64,000 bases of DNA from NCBI RefSeq assembly GCF_900094555.1, contig NZ_FMAC01000011.1, forward strand, positions 109,085-173,084. The letters are read 5' to 3'. Numbering within the stretch: position 1 is the first letter of the stretch; the number at the start of each line of letters is the position of its first letter. Made by a program: the position numbers and the translations under genes. Origin of the DNA: Martinezella hainanensis. GTDB lineage: Bacteria; Pseudomonadota; Alphaproteobacteria; Rhizobiales; Rhizobiaceae. Below are positions 8,280 through 17,800 of the stretch, in pieces. A model generated the notes under the pieces. That model was not told where the DNA came from. It saw only the letters and a program-made list of their open reading frames with translations, and did no database searches.

Positions 8280-9830
8280 TCAGCTCCGCTTTGGCGCCTT
8301 GTCCGTCAGGGAGACGTAGTCCAGGCGGAAGACGGAAGCGCGCGGATGGACCTCGAAGCCGGCAACCCAATCCCGCTTGGCGGCGAGAACATCGAAGAAC
8401 ACCGGGATGATGGAGGGTACTTCCTCGTTCATCAGCTTCTGCGCCGCGGCATACAGTTCCTTGCGCTTGGCTTCATCGGTGATGCCACGTGCCTCATTGA
8501 CGACCTTATCGAAGGCGGCGTTGTTCCAGCGCGTTTCATTCCAGGCTGCATCGGAGGTGTAGAGCAGCTTGAAGATTGCGTCGGCCGTCGGCTGCATGTT
8601 GTAGAAACCAACATAGAAGCTGCCCTTCTTCCACACCTGTTCCAGATAGGTCGCATGCGGCATCGTCTGGACGTTGATGTTGATGCCGGCTTCCTTTGCC
8701 ATCTCGCGCAAGGCGACGGCGAGCTGGGTGCGCTGGCTCGGCTTGTCCGATGCAATCAGCGTCGCCTCGAAGCCATTCGGGTAGCCTGCCTCGGCAAGCA
8801 GCTTCTTGGCCTCGTCGATATTGGCCTGGCGCAGCGGCAGATCGGCATAGAAGCGATAGGAGGAATTAAGGGCGGTGTCGTTGCCCGGTGTGCCGAAACC
8901 CTCGGTGACGAAGTCGACCATCGCCTGCCGGTCGACGGTCAGCGCCAGAGCACGACGCACGCGCGCATCGTTGAAAGGCTTGGTGTCGCAGCCAAAGTTG
9001 ATGTTGCAGAACTGGCCTGACGGCACCCGGAGCCGATTGACGCCTTGGGCGTCCTTCATCCGCAGATATTCGGTCGGCTGCACGGTCGAAATGACGTCGA
9101 TATCGCCGGCAAGCAGGGCGGAGGTCTGCGCCGAGGTATCCGGGAAAACCTGGATTTCGACGCGGTCGAGATAAGGCCGCTTCGGATCGTAATAATCAGG
9201 GTTGCGTTCGACGACGATCAGGCGATCGGGTTCGTAGGAGACAAGTTTGAACGGGCCGGTGCCAACGGCCGTCGTCGACAGCTTCTTGAAGTCGCCGGTG
9301 GCGATGGAAGCCGGGATGATGCGAGCGACCGTATAGGCTGTCGCCACGGGGAAGTCGGCATAGGGGGTCGAAAGCTTGAAGACGGCCGTCAATGGATCGG
9401 CTGCGGTCACATCGGCGATCGGGCCGACATTGTTGAGTGCCGGCGAAGCGTTCTTCGGGTCGAGGATTGCCTTGAAGCTCTGGACGACATCATTGGCGGT
9501 CAACGGCGATCCGTCATGGAACTTGACGCCGCTGCGAAGCTTGAACGTCCATTCCGTCAGCGCATCGTTGGAACTCCAGCTTTCCGCCAGATCGGGTTCA
9601 ACCGACATATCGACCTTCAGCCGGGTCAGATTGCTGTAGAGCAGCTCGGTAACCATATATTCCGGATTGACGCGCGTCAGCAGCGGATGGATCACGCTTG
9701 CAGCCTGATCGACGGAAATGCGCAAGGTGCCGCCCTTGGCTGGAGCAGCGGCTTGCGCAAAGCCGATGGCGGGCATTGCCAGGATGGCGGCGGTACTCGC
9801 CAGGAAATGACGTCGGTTCAGCTTCAGCAT
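8280..9830 (-). CDS. Peptide ABC transporter substrate-binding protein (SBP_bac_5)
   Basis: A 516-residue periplasmic solute-binding protein of the DppA/OppA family. The N-terminus RRHFLASTAAILAMPAIGFAQA carries a twin-arginine-like motif and a hydrophobic core ending in an AxA cleavage site, so Tat export is possible. Family features include TEWTFKLRSGVKFHDG near residue 90 and the YNPDYYDPKRP-like segment. It starts 12 bases after the first M20 gene of the operon. The ligand is probably a peptide or peptide-like compound, given the co-encoded peptidases. Confidence 0.92.
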   Translation of the reverse strand: MLKLNRRHFLASTAAILAMPAIGFAQAAAPAKGGTLRISVDQAASVIHPLLTRVNPEYMVTELLYSNLTRLKVDMSVEPDLAESWSSNDALTEWTFKLRSGVKFHDGSPLTANDVVQSFKAILDPKNASPALNNVGPIADVTAADPLTAVFKLSTPYADFPVATAYTVARIIPASIATGDFKKLSTTAVGTGPFKLVSYEPDRLIVVERNPDYYDPKRPYLDRVEIQVFPDTSAQTSALLAGDIDVISTVQPTEYLRMKDAQGVNRLRVPSGQFCNINFGCDTKPFNDARVRRALALTVDRQAMVDFVTEGFGTPGNDTALNSSYRFYADLPLRQANIDEAKKLLAEAGYPNGFEATLIASDKPSQRTQLAVALREMAKEAGININVQTMPHATYLEQVWKKGSFYVGFYNMQPTADAIFKLLYTSDAAWNETRWNNAAFDKVVNEARGITDEAKRKELYAAAQKLMNEEVPSIIPVFFDVLAAKRDWVAGFEVHPRASVFRLDYVSLTDKAPKRS

Positions 9831-9842
9831 TACAGTGTTCCC

Positions 9843-11165
9843 TTATTTTGATGGTGCGTGTTCTGGAATGAGGTCGCTCGCAAAGTCGCGGGCTAGATAG
9901 GCAAGGATGCTTTGCGCCAGCGCGACGATATCCGTGGTCGTCGTATGTTCCTCGGGACTGTGGATGCAGCTCTCCGGGCGCCCAAGTCCGCCAAGCAGAA
10001 CTTCCTGCATGACGCCCGTCTGCTGCACGTAGCCGAAGTCCGAGCAGCTTGCGGCACCCCATTTGCTGAAGTCGGAATCCTGATAACCGAAGCCGAGACT
10101 GAGAGCCTTCTGCCAGCGCGGCCAATGCGGACCGTCCGGATCCGAGGTCGGGATGAGGTGACCGACGAGGTCGATCTCCACATGCAGCTCCGGCGATTTC
10201 GCCATGACGGCGCGGACTAGCTCTTCGATCTCAGCCCTTGCCGCTTCGTAACTCTCCTCAGGCGCATAACGGCGGCTGACGAGGATCTTCAGCTCCGCGG
10301 GAACCTGCCCGCCGGACGTGCCGCCATTGACGGCCGAAATGGAAAGTTGCGGCCGCAGCGGTCCGCTCGCATGCGGCGGCGCCGGCAAGGCGGATGCGAA
10401 GGCGGCCACCTTCGGCTTCAAGGCATGAAGGGCATTCAGAAGAGGAAGGGCGCCGTCGATGGCATTAATGCCGGAACCGGTGCGGTTGCCTTCGCCTGCG
10501 TGGACCGCGTGACCGCGAACGGTGATCTGAAGATTGAAGACGCCGAAACAGCCCGCCCAGATGCGCGGCGCCGCCGAGCCGTTGAAATTGACGATATGTC
10601 CCTTGAGCATGTCCTGCTCGGCAAGGTAACGAATCCCGGGATAGAGGCCGCCTTCCTCATCGGTGCAAAGAAGCAGCATCGGATCGTAGGCGAGCTCGAC
10701 ACCGCAGGCGTCGGCGGCACGCAACGCCAGTAGCGTTGCCGCGATGGTACCTTTCATGTCCGCAGCGCCAAGCCCGAAGAGGCGTTCGCCTTCGCGGCGC
10801 AGACATAGCGGATCCTGTTGCCAACCGGGAGCGGCCGGAACCGTGTCAACGTGATAGTAAAGCCCGCAGACCGGCTTGATCCCGGATCGCTCGGCAATGA
10901 GATTGATGCGCGGCCCCTGCGCGGGGCCATTCCTGACCTGCCACAATTCCTCCGGCAGGATCACCTGCCGGCAATGGAAACCCATGGGTTCGAGCAGCCT
11001 CGACATCAGCTCCGCAAATGCCGGATAGCCGTCTCCCGGCGGAAAAGAGGTGTCGATCGCGATCATGCGCGCGAGATCGCCGACGGCGCTTTCGACGTTC
11101 TCTTCAATGATCCTCAAGGCGCTTGCAAATGGCTCCCCGAAAGATGACAAGACTTGATCGCGCAT
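9843..11165 (-). CDS. M20 family metallopeptidase (ArgE/DapE type), canonical active site
   Basis: A 440-residue M20 hydrolase and first gene of the peptide operon. The active site looks complete: YYHVDTVPA (His and Asp), GAADMKG (bridging Asp), CTDEEGG (catalytic Glu and ligand) and HSPEEHTT near the C-terminus. This contrasts with the second M20 protein of the operon. The start at 11165 (MRDQVLSSF) is preferred; an in-frame start at 11213 would add 16 residues and push into the intergenic region. It is probably cytoplasmic and acts on the imported substrate. Confidence 0.87.
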   Translation of the reverse strand: MRDQVLSSFGEPFASALRIIEENVESAVGDLARMIAIDTSFPPGDGYPAFAELMSRLLEPMGFHCRQVILPEELWQVRNGPAQGPRINLIAERSGIKPVCGLYYHVDTVPAAPGWQQDPLCLRREGERLFGLGAADMKGTIAATLLALRAADACGVELAYDPMLLLCTDEEGGLYPGIRYLAEQDMLKGHIVNFNGSAAPRIWAGCFGVFNLQITVRGHAVHAGEGNRTGSGINAIDGALPLLNALHALKPKVAAFASALPAPPHASGPLRPQLSISAVNGGTSGGQVPAELKILVSRRYAPEESYEAARAEIEELVRAVMAKSPELHVEIDLVGHLIPTSDPDGPHWPRWQKALSLGFGYQDSDFSKWGAASCSDFGYVQQTGVMQEVLLGGLGRPESCIHSPEEHTTTTDIVALAQSILAYLARDFASDLIPEHAPSK

Positions 11166-11227
11166 GCTCGAAATCCGAAAAAAGACGCGCAGGAACACAT
11201 GGAGGCTCTGCACTCGTATTTATATAA

Positions 11228-11237
11228 ACTATATAGT
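11228..11237. promoter_or_regulatory. Candidate GntR operator
   Basis: ACTATATAGT is a perfect 10-bp palindrome in an A+T-rich stretch between the divergent M20-ABC operon and the GntR/HutC regulator gene. HutC-type GntR proteins bind short AT-rich palindromes of this general form, so it is the best visible candidate for shared control. Confidence 0.45.
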
Positions 11238-11288
11238 AATGATGCTGCCGCTCAGGCTTTGAGTCAACTCCAAATAAGAGGCAAATAA

Positions 11289-12053
11289 TTGCGCGAAATG
11301 CCCAAATTTTCAGCAGATGTGCCACGTGCATCAGAGCTCTCCGTTCCGCTCTACGAAGTCGTGAAGCGTCAGATCACGGAAGCGATCATGATGGGCAAAT
11401 GGTCGGCCGGGACCGTGCTGCCGAGCGAGATCGCGCTGTCGCAAAAGTTTGGGGTTGCTGTCGGCACGATCAGGCGTGCCCTGCAGGACCTGACCAATGA
11501 AGGCCTGCTCAGCCGGCGGCGCAAGACGGGGACCGTGGTCACCGGTCGCACGCCGCAGCACAGTCTGCGCTTTTTCTTCCAGTATTTTCGCCTGCATGGG
11601 CTCGATGGTTCGCTGCAAAACTCGACATCCGACATTCTTTCGTTGAAACGCCGTGAGGCGAGCGAAGAGGAGCGGTTGGGACTACGGCTGGACGATGCTG
11701 CTGAAGTCATCTCAATCCACCGGCTGCGCAGCGTCGGGGGCCATCCGGTCATGCATGAGGTGATGGCGCTTCCGGCAAGAATGCTGCCGGAATTTCCCGA
11801 CAAAAGGGAGGAGATTCCTTCCCTGCTTTATCTCTTCCTTCTCGATCGCTATGGGATTCGCATTTCCGCCGTGCGGGAGCAGATTGCAGCCGATATGGCG
11901 ACGGAGGAAGATTGCCGACTGTTGCAGCTGAGCATGCCCAGCGCCGTGCTGACGATTGACGAAGTGGCCTATGACCAGTCCGCGGTTCCGGTTCTCGTCG
12001 CAAAACATCGCGCGACGACCAGAAGCCATCGCTATGTGCACGAGGTTCAATAG
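11289..12053 (+). CDS. GntR family (HutC subfamily) transcriptional regulator
   Basis: A 254-residue one-component regulator. Residues about 15-85 form the winged helix-turn-helix, with VLPSEIALSQKFGVAVGTIRRALQ as the recognition region. Residues about 100-245 match the UTRA ligand-binding domain. It is transcribed divergently from the peptide uptake operon and is the likely regulator of it, with a substrate or degradation product as effector. The start at 11289 is TTG; an in-frame ATG six codons later (PKFSADV segment) could be used instead. Confidence 0.87.
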   Translation: MREMPKFSADVPRASELSVPLYEVVKRQITEAIMMGKWSAGTVLPSEIALSQKFGVAVGTIRRALQDLTNEGLLSRRRKTGTVVTGRTPQHSLRFFFQYFRLHGLDGSLQNSTSDILSLKRREASEEERLGLRLDDAAEVISIHRLRSVGGHPVMHEVMALPARMLPEFPDKREEIPSLLYLFLLDRYGIRISAVREQIAADMATEEDCRLLQLSMPSAVLTIDEVAYDQSAVPVLVAKHRATTRSHRYVHEVQ

Positions 12054-12077
12054 CAGGCAAAAAGCATAGCTCTTCGA

Positions 12078-12093
12078 CGCCGGAAATCCGGCG
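12078..12093 (+). terminator. Hairpin after the GntR gene
   Basis: CGCCGGA, AA, TCCGGCG: a compact inverted repeat 24 bases downstream of the regulator stop. No T-run follows, so it is only a possible terminator or RNA end-stabiliser. Confidence 0.35.
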
Positions 12094-12352
12094 ATCGCAC
12101 CATGTTATCTCGCTGCTGATTGTGCCTGCATTCCTGGCTGGAAAATCACCTAAGACCAGCATTCGCCGGTCGCATCTTGTCGACCGATGAGGCGAATGCG
12201 ACACGTTACGCGCATCTTCCTATTCCTGGCCGACGCATTGACGCTGATGCCAGATTGCCGCGACCGCGCTCGTTCACGGCTTGAGCGTTGTGACACGCAA
12301 TGCTTGGGATTTCGAGGGCACCCGCGTCGTCGTGCACCCCTGGCAAGATTGA
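12094..12352 (+). pseudogene. Decayed VapC/FitB-type PIN-domain toxin remnant
   Basis: The 629-base gap after the GntR gene is not empty. From 12162, one frame reads like the middle of a FitB/VapC toxin (FAGRIL, then GRRIDADA). After a one-base shift near 12255 a second frame continues with QIAATALVHGLSVVTRN and AWDFEGTRVVVHPW, ending at the TGA at 12350-12352. This pattern, AQIAATA..HGL.VVTRN..DFEG, is the C-terminal half of PIN-domain RNases of toxin-antitoxin systems. Bases from 12094 may be the N-terminal D-x-T-N-V-I-S motif with another one-base loss. Much of the middle is missing and no antitoxin gene is seen, so the locus is dead. Confidence 0.6.
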
Positions 12353-12688
12353 TCGGAGCGATGGCCGCCAATCGCCGGCGTCATGATCGATTCGCCCTCA
12401 TCGATGGCGGTTTCGGCCTGTCGATAAGGTTCCGAGATTTGCTGCAGCGTCTTGCGGTCTCCTCTGCCTAGGTGGCAGAATAACTTCCGTTCTTCTTGTA
12501 TCTCCTGCGGCTCACTCCGTGAGTTGCCCAATGATATAGAGTTAATGGTTGTAATGAAGTTTGGCTTGATTACAGCATAGCGATAGTGTGACTAGGTGCG
12601 GGGCTATGAAAATCTCGGGGCGTCCCTATGGATTTATTTTATGTTGGGAATGTGATAGCTGACATATATTAAGGCTGCGAGAGTGAGA

Positions 12689-12889
12689 ATGGCAGAATTC
12701 AAATTTAGTGAACCACCTTTGGGAAGCGGTGCCGACGACATTTCAAGCGAGTGCCAACGACAATTGCAGCCTATTGTTAGTGAAATCGTTCGGGCCGCGG
12801 CTGCAGCCGGATGGAACCAAAAAGATGTTCTTCTAGCGATGGTGGATGTCGCTTGGGACCTATATGAAAAGCGCCGAGGCGACCTCTAG
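12689..12889 (+). CDS. Small hypothetical protein (66 aa)
   Basis: A 66-residue acidic, probably helical protein with no cysteine, signal peptide or recognised domain. The C-terminal half (QLQPIVSEIVRAAAAAGWN, then DVLLAMVDVAWDLYEKRRGD) looks like a small helical fold. The ATG at 12689 or the GTG at 12683 may start it. The upstream 330 bases are A+T-rich. No neighbour suggests a role. Confidence 0.5.
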   Translation: MAEFKFSEPPLGSGADDISSECQRQLQPIVSEIVRAAAAAGWNQKDVLLAMVDVAWDLYEKRRGDL

Positions 12890-13202
12890 CGGTCCCAATG
12901 CTCGACAATCGGTTTTCTACTTCGACGTGAATTAAGATTTAGCCCGACGGCAACCATCTATCGAAATGCGTGGGATATATTCGTCCGCGCTAAAGATTGA
13001 CGTGTTTTTTACTGCGTCATCCTTTCTTTACCATATGCATATCCCCCCTTCCAAACTCTGTAATTTATACTATTTAATCTCGCGCTATTAGCTGGCTGCA
13101 GCGTCGAGCTGACAGTGTTGGGAAACTGGGATCTCAAGCGAAGTTGAGATCGGGTCTGCTTGTTTGCATTTACAGGATTTCGTTCGGGCGGGGCGATGAA
13201 GG
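12890..13202. other. Intergenic region without recognised feature
   Basis: About 310 bases of A+T-rich DNA between the small protein and the AraC regulator. No ORF, hairpin or remnant homology was recognised. It presumably holds the regulator's promoter. Confidence 0.4.
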
Positions 13203-14087
13203 ATGAACTATGCGGGTGAGGTTCGGGAACGGGCCGATCGATATGTATTTGATATAATTCCTGAAAATGCAGGCCCAAGGAAGGCCACCATGCGCGGGAG
13301 CGTTATCAGCTCCGTTCGCAATCCTGGCTCACAGACATTCCTGGCAAAGGAACACGCTGTGGGGATCGTGTTGGCGCCTGCACGCAAGCTGAGAGCCTCT
13401 CTCGGTAGCGACAGAATCACGGAATATGATGCGCCCATCGGCTGCATCGCGGTTAATCCCGCGGGCGTGGACAGCAGTCTTGCCTGGTCGGAAACCAGGA
13501 AGAATCTTGTCGTCGCGATTCCACCCCAAATTCTGTCCGAGCTGGCGCTGCAGGAATTTGATCTTGCCAATGTAGAACTCGAGCCTCCACCATTTGGCAC
13601 AGTCGATCTTATCGCCCTCGGCATTGCGCAGAGGATTTCTGTCGAATTAACCGGGAAAGCAACTCCGAATGAACTCTATCTGGATTCATTGGTTACGTTG
13701 TTCAGTACACATCTTCTCCGCACCTATGCAAACAATATGAGACAGATTCCGTCGCCCAGGGGAGGGCTCTCCGCCAAAAGCGCTCGACGCGTGGAAGAGT
13801 ATCTTCGCGAGCATTTCACCGAGAAGGTTCACGTCGCTGAACTTGCGGCGGTCGCTGGCATTTCGCCCAACCATTTCATCGTGAGGTTCGCCAAGACCTT
13901 TGGCATGCCTCCACACCGGTATCTGATAAATCTGCGCCTGGATCTTGCGGAAAAATTGCTCGCCGAAGGCGAAATCGCGATTGCGGAAATTGCCTATATG
14001 GCAGGGTTTTCGGATCAAAGCCATTTGGCGACCACGATGAAGAGATACCGGGGACGGACGCCGACAGAGCTTCGATATATGCGATAA
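13203..14087 (+). CDS. AraC family transcriptional regulator
   Basis: A 294-residue regulator. Residues about 190-290 carry two helix-turn-helix motifs of the AraC type: VAELAAVAGISPNHFIVRF, then IAEIAYMAGFSDQSHLATT with the closing GRTPTELR. The N-terminal 170 residues form an effector or dimerisation region without a recognised named domain. It stands alone, with no divergent partner, upstream of the adhesin operon by about 320 bases; control of that operon is possible but not shown. Confidence 0.85.
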   Translation: MNYAGEVRERADRYVFDIIPENAGPRKATMRGSVISSVRNPGSQTFLAKEHAVGIVLAPARKLRASLGSDRITEYDAPIGCIAVNPAGVDSSLAWSETRKNLVVAIPPQILSELALQEFDLANVELEPPPFGTVDLIALGIAQRISVELTGKATPNELYLDSLVTLFSTHLLRTYANNMRQIPSPRGGLSAKSARRVEEYLREHFTEKVHVAELAAVAGISPNHFIVRFAKTFGMPPHRYLINLRLDLAEKLLAEGEIAIAEIAYMAGFSDQSHLATTMKRYRGRTPTELRYMR

Positions 14088-14339
14088 CCGCACGAGTTTG
14101 AACGCAAGCCTGCGCCCATCGCAAGCCGCCTCGACTATTCCCAAACCCAATATTTTCCGCATGCCGGCCGCGAGGTGTATGGCGGAGATGGAGCGTTTTC
14201 TGCACATGCGGCAGAAGAGATTTTTCGGAATGGAAAGAAGCGCTTGCTGCCGATCGTCCAACGGTTCGCCTCCTCATGCGGAACAGCCTTAGGTTAAGTG
14301 TGGCAAAGTGGCTACACCTGCAACCGGCTAAGCAAAAAA

Positions 14340-14381
14340 CCGTAGTTTTCTAAAAAAAATCCGGAATTTTCTAAAATACGG
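14340..14381. promoter_or_regulatory. Twin TTTTCTAAAA elements before the adhesin operon
   Basis: Two identical copies of TTTTCTAAAA (14346-14355 and 14367-14376) have starts exactly 21 bp apart, two helical turns. They are framed by CCGTA at 14340 and its complement TACGG at 14377. They lie 29 bases before the start of the first gene of the adhesin operon. A dimeric or tandem-binding regulator is suggested. Confidence 0.45.
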
Positions 14382-14409
14382 TTGCACTGAAATAAGGCCA
14401 TGTTCCCGA

Positions 14410-14850
14410 ATGGTAATCATCCGGTGCTACATGGACATTCAATTCCCTGAATTTGAAATCTTTGCTCCGAAAATCGAGGTAGCCTGGACTGCCTTACAAG
14501 AACGATATGCCAGCCGTCTGACCGGCGCGGAAGTTGATTATCTATTTGCCTGCCTTGTCTTCGGTTTGACCTCCCCGGCCTATGGGGAAGGGGAACCATT
14601 CTTTCATTTCGATGTCTGCCGCGCCTTGGTGGCGATGAAGCTTCCTCCCGATCGGGCCGACGCTGCATTGTATTCCGTTCCGGTGTCGACGCAGCCATGG
14701 GTCGACACCGTCCGCGAGCAGCTCGAAAGCCAGGCCGCAAAAATGGGTCGCGCGCTTCAGGAGGCGCACAATTTCAACGACGACGCAGCCGCAGATGCGG
14801 GTTCACGCGTGCTTAGTCGTCCAGATAGCAGCGAGGAGAAAGCAGCATGA
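14410..14850 (+). CDS. Hypothetical protein translationally coupled to adhesin gene
   Basis: A 146-residue soluble protein with no signal peptide and no recognised domain. It is rich in aromatic residues in the middle (DYLFACLVFGLTSPAYGEG), with a polar C-terminal tail. Its stop overlaps the start of the trimeric autotransporter gene in an ATGA arrangement, so the two are coupled. An alternative ATG at 14431 would shorten it by seven residues. A role in adhesin expression or assembly is a guess from position only. Confidence 0.7.
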   Translation: MVIIRCYMDIQFPEFEIFAPKIEVAWTALQERYASRLTGAEVDYLFACLVFGLTSPAYGEGEPFFHFDVCRALVAMKLPPDRADAALYSVPVSTQPWVDTVREQLESQAAKMGRALQEAHNFNDDAAADAGSRVLSRPDSSEEKAA

Positions 14851-17800
14851 GCGAGTGCGTTGGGGAACATCTGCAGACTAAATCTCGTACCGGATTTGCT
14901 CGAAACTTCGTTTCAGCTGACCGGACCGATCGTTCGCTCCGACGCCGCCTGATGGCCGTGCTGCGGATGGCCTCTCGTGTTCTCGGCATGCGTCGTAAGG
15001 ACATGGGTCCCGGATCCCTGGGCACCAGCGGGAACTTGCATTTGGCCAGCGCGATCGGCGGCCTCGCCGCGCTCACCGTGCTCGGCCTTTCCGCTCCTGC
15101 GCAGGCTCAATATGCCGCCGGCGGCGGCACGACGACAGCCGCCAACGCCGTCGCCATCGGTAACGCTGCTACAGCGAATAACCCGAACAGCGTGGCGTTG
15201 GGCACCTCTAACAGTGCAACGGGCGACGCTTCGATCGCCATCGGCTATTCGATGGGTGTCAATGGCCTCAACGCCATAGGCATGGGTGTCTTCGCGAACG
15301 CCACCGGCGTCAATGCTCTTGCCGTCGGCGGGAACGCTCGCGCATTGGCGGATGGGGCTTCAGCCTATGGTGTCAACACCACTGCAAACGGAGCCAACGC
15401 GCTTGCCCTCGGCTCGACAGCCACCGCTTCGGGAGGCGCCTCGGTAGCGATTGGATTGTCCTCCAACGCCTCATCTTCAAACGGTGCAGCCATTGCCATG
15501 GGAGTCGGCTCCAAGGCGAACGCAGGAACGGGCGGCGGTTCTCCGATTGCTATTGGTACGAATGCCAATGCAAGCGGCACCGCTCCTTCCGGTTTCACGT
15601 TCGAGTCGGTTGCATTAGGCTCCGCTGCGACGGCCACAGGGGCATGGGCGAATGCCGTTGGTTCGAGCTCGTCTGCGACGGGGACAGGATCCAGCGCCTT
15701 CGGCACGTCGGCCACGGCGTCGGCCAACCAAACCACGGCGATCGGCAATGGGGCAGCTGCTTCCGCCCTAAGAGGTTCCGCCATGGGTTACCTCGCCAAG
15801 GCCTCGAACACGGATACCATCGCTCTCGGCACGAATGCTGCCGCCTCCGGTACTAACGCGCTCGCCATTGGTCCTACAACGGTCGCATCCGGAGACTTCG
15901 GCGTTGCCTTGGGTAACCAGGCACAGGCGGTCGCTGGCGGCGGCGCAGTTGCCATAGGCTCGGGCGCACTTGTGGCAAATGGGGCGACCTCCGGCGTCGC
16001 TCTTGGCAACAATGCAAATGCCGGCTCCAATCTAGCCACAGCAGTCGGCCCCGGTGCGAATGCCTCGGGGACTGGAGCCGTGTCCATGGGCTCTCTGGCA
16101 AAGGCCACTGCCATTAATGCGGTCGCTTTAGGCGCGGGCGCGGCTGCGAGCCAGTCAAACACCCTAGCTTTGGGCGAGTCCTCCACCGCCAGCGGTGTGA
16201 ACAGCACATCGATCGGCGGTGGATCGGTCGCTAGCGGGCTTCAGGCGGTCTCTTTGGGCATCAACGCGAACGGAGCAGGCGACAACGCAATTGCGATCGG
16301 AACAGCGGCCCAGGCCACTTCCGCCGAAGCGGTCGCCATGGGCAGAAACGCGGTGGCAACCGGCGGCAAGGCCGTCTCCATCGGCTCAGGCAATACCGCC
16401 TACGGTGACGGCGCGGTCGCGATTGGCGATCCGAGCTATGCGAGCGGCACCGGCGCCTTCACCGGCGGCGCCAACAATATCGCCAACAGTGACGGCACGG
16501 CAAGCGCCACCGCCGCCAACCAGGCAAGCGGCGCAGTCGCGATCGGCAACAACAACAAGGCGATCGGTCAGGGCTCCGTGGCGCTGGGCAACGGTTCCAC
16601 CGCGGGTGCCTCCGGTTTCGTCGGCAATATCGCGCTGGGCAATGGCGCAACCGCGACGGCAAGCTCGGGCGATGTGGCGCTCGGCTCCGGTTCGACGACG
16701 GCGACAGCCGTCGGCACGCCGAGCGCTGTGATCGGCGGCACGACCTACACCTTCCAGGGCACCACGCCGACCTCGACAGTTAGCGTTGGCGCACCAGGCG
16801 CCGAACGCACCATTACCAACGTGGCAGCAGGCCGGCTCAACAATGCTTCGACCGATGCCGTCAACGGGTCGCAGCTCTTCGCGACGAACCAGGCCGTCGA
16901 TAGTGTCACCACCACCGTCAACAACATCAATGGCGGCGCTGGCATCAAGTATTTCCACGCCAATTCGGCGGGGACGGACTCGTCAGCAACGGGTGCGGAG
17001 TCAGTCGCGATCGGACCTCTCTCGGTCGCGTCAGGGGCGAACGCCATCGCAGCTGGCAACGCTTCGGGTGCCTCCGGCCTCGACTCGGCAGCGTTTGGAT
17101 ACATAGCCAAGGCCACGGGCGACTTCAGCACCGCCATGGGTGCTGATGCCAACGCCACGGCCACATCCAGCACTGCGATCGGCCAGAATGCGTTTGCAAC
17201 TGCCGTTCAGGCAACAGCGCTCGGCGTCAACGCCAGTGCCAGCGGTGCGAGTGCGCTCGCGCTAGGCGCCAACGCCGCTGCAAGTAACGCGGATGACGTG
17301 GCGCTCGGCTCGGGCTCGGTGACCGCCGTCGCCGTCGGCACGCCCAATGCAGTGATCAACGGCACGACCTACACTTTCCAGGGCACCACACCGGCTTCAA
17401 CGGTCAGCGTCGGCGCCGTCGGCGCCGAGCGCACCATCACCAATGTCGCCGCGGGTCGGATCAGCGGATCGTCCACCGACGCCGTCAACGGCTCGCAGCT
17501 CTTTGCCACCAACCAGGCGGTCGATGCCATCGGCACCACGGTCAACAACATCAACACTGGCGGCGGCATCAAGTATTTCCACGCCAATTCGACGGCTGCG
17601 GACTCGTCGGCGACGGGTGCGGACTCAGTCGCGATCGGACCTCTCTCGACCGCGTCAGGGCAGAATGCCATTGCGGCCGGCAACGCTTCGGGTGCCTCCG
17701 GCCTCGACTCAGCAGCGTTCGGATACATAGCCAAGGCCACGGGCGACTTCAGCACCGCCATGGGCGCCGATGCCAACGCCACGGCCACATCCAGCACTGC

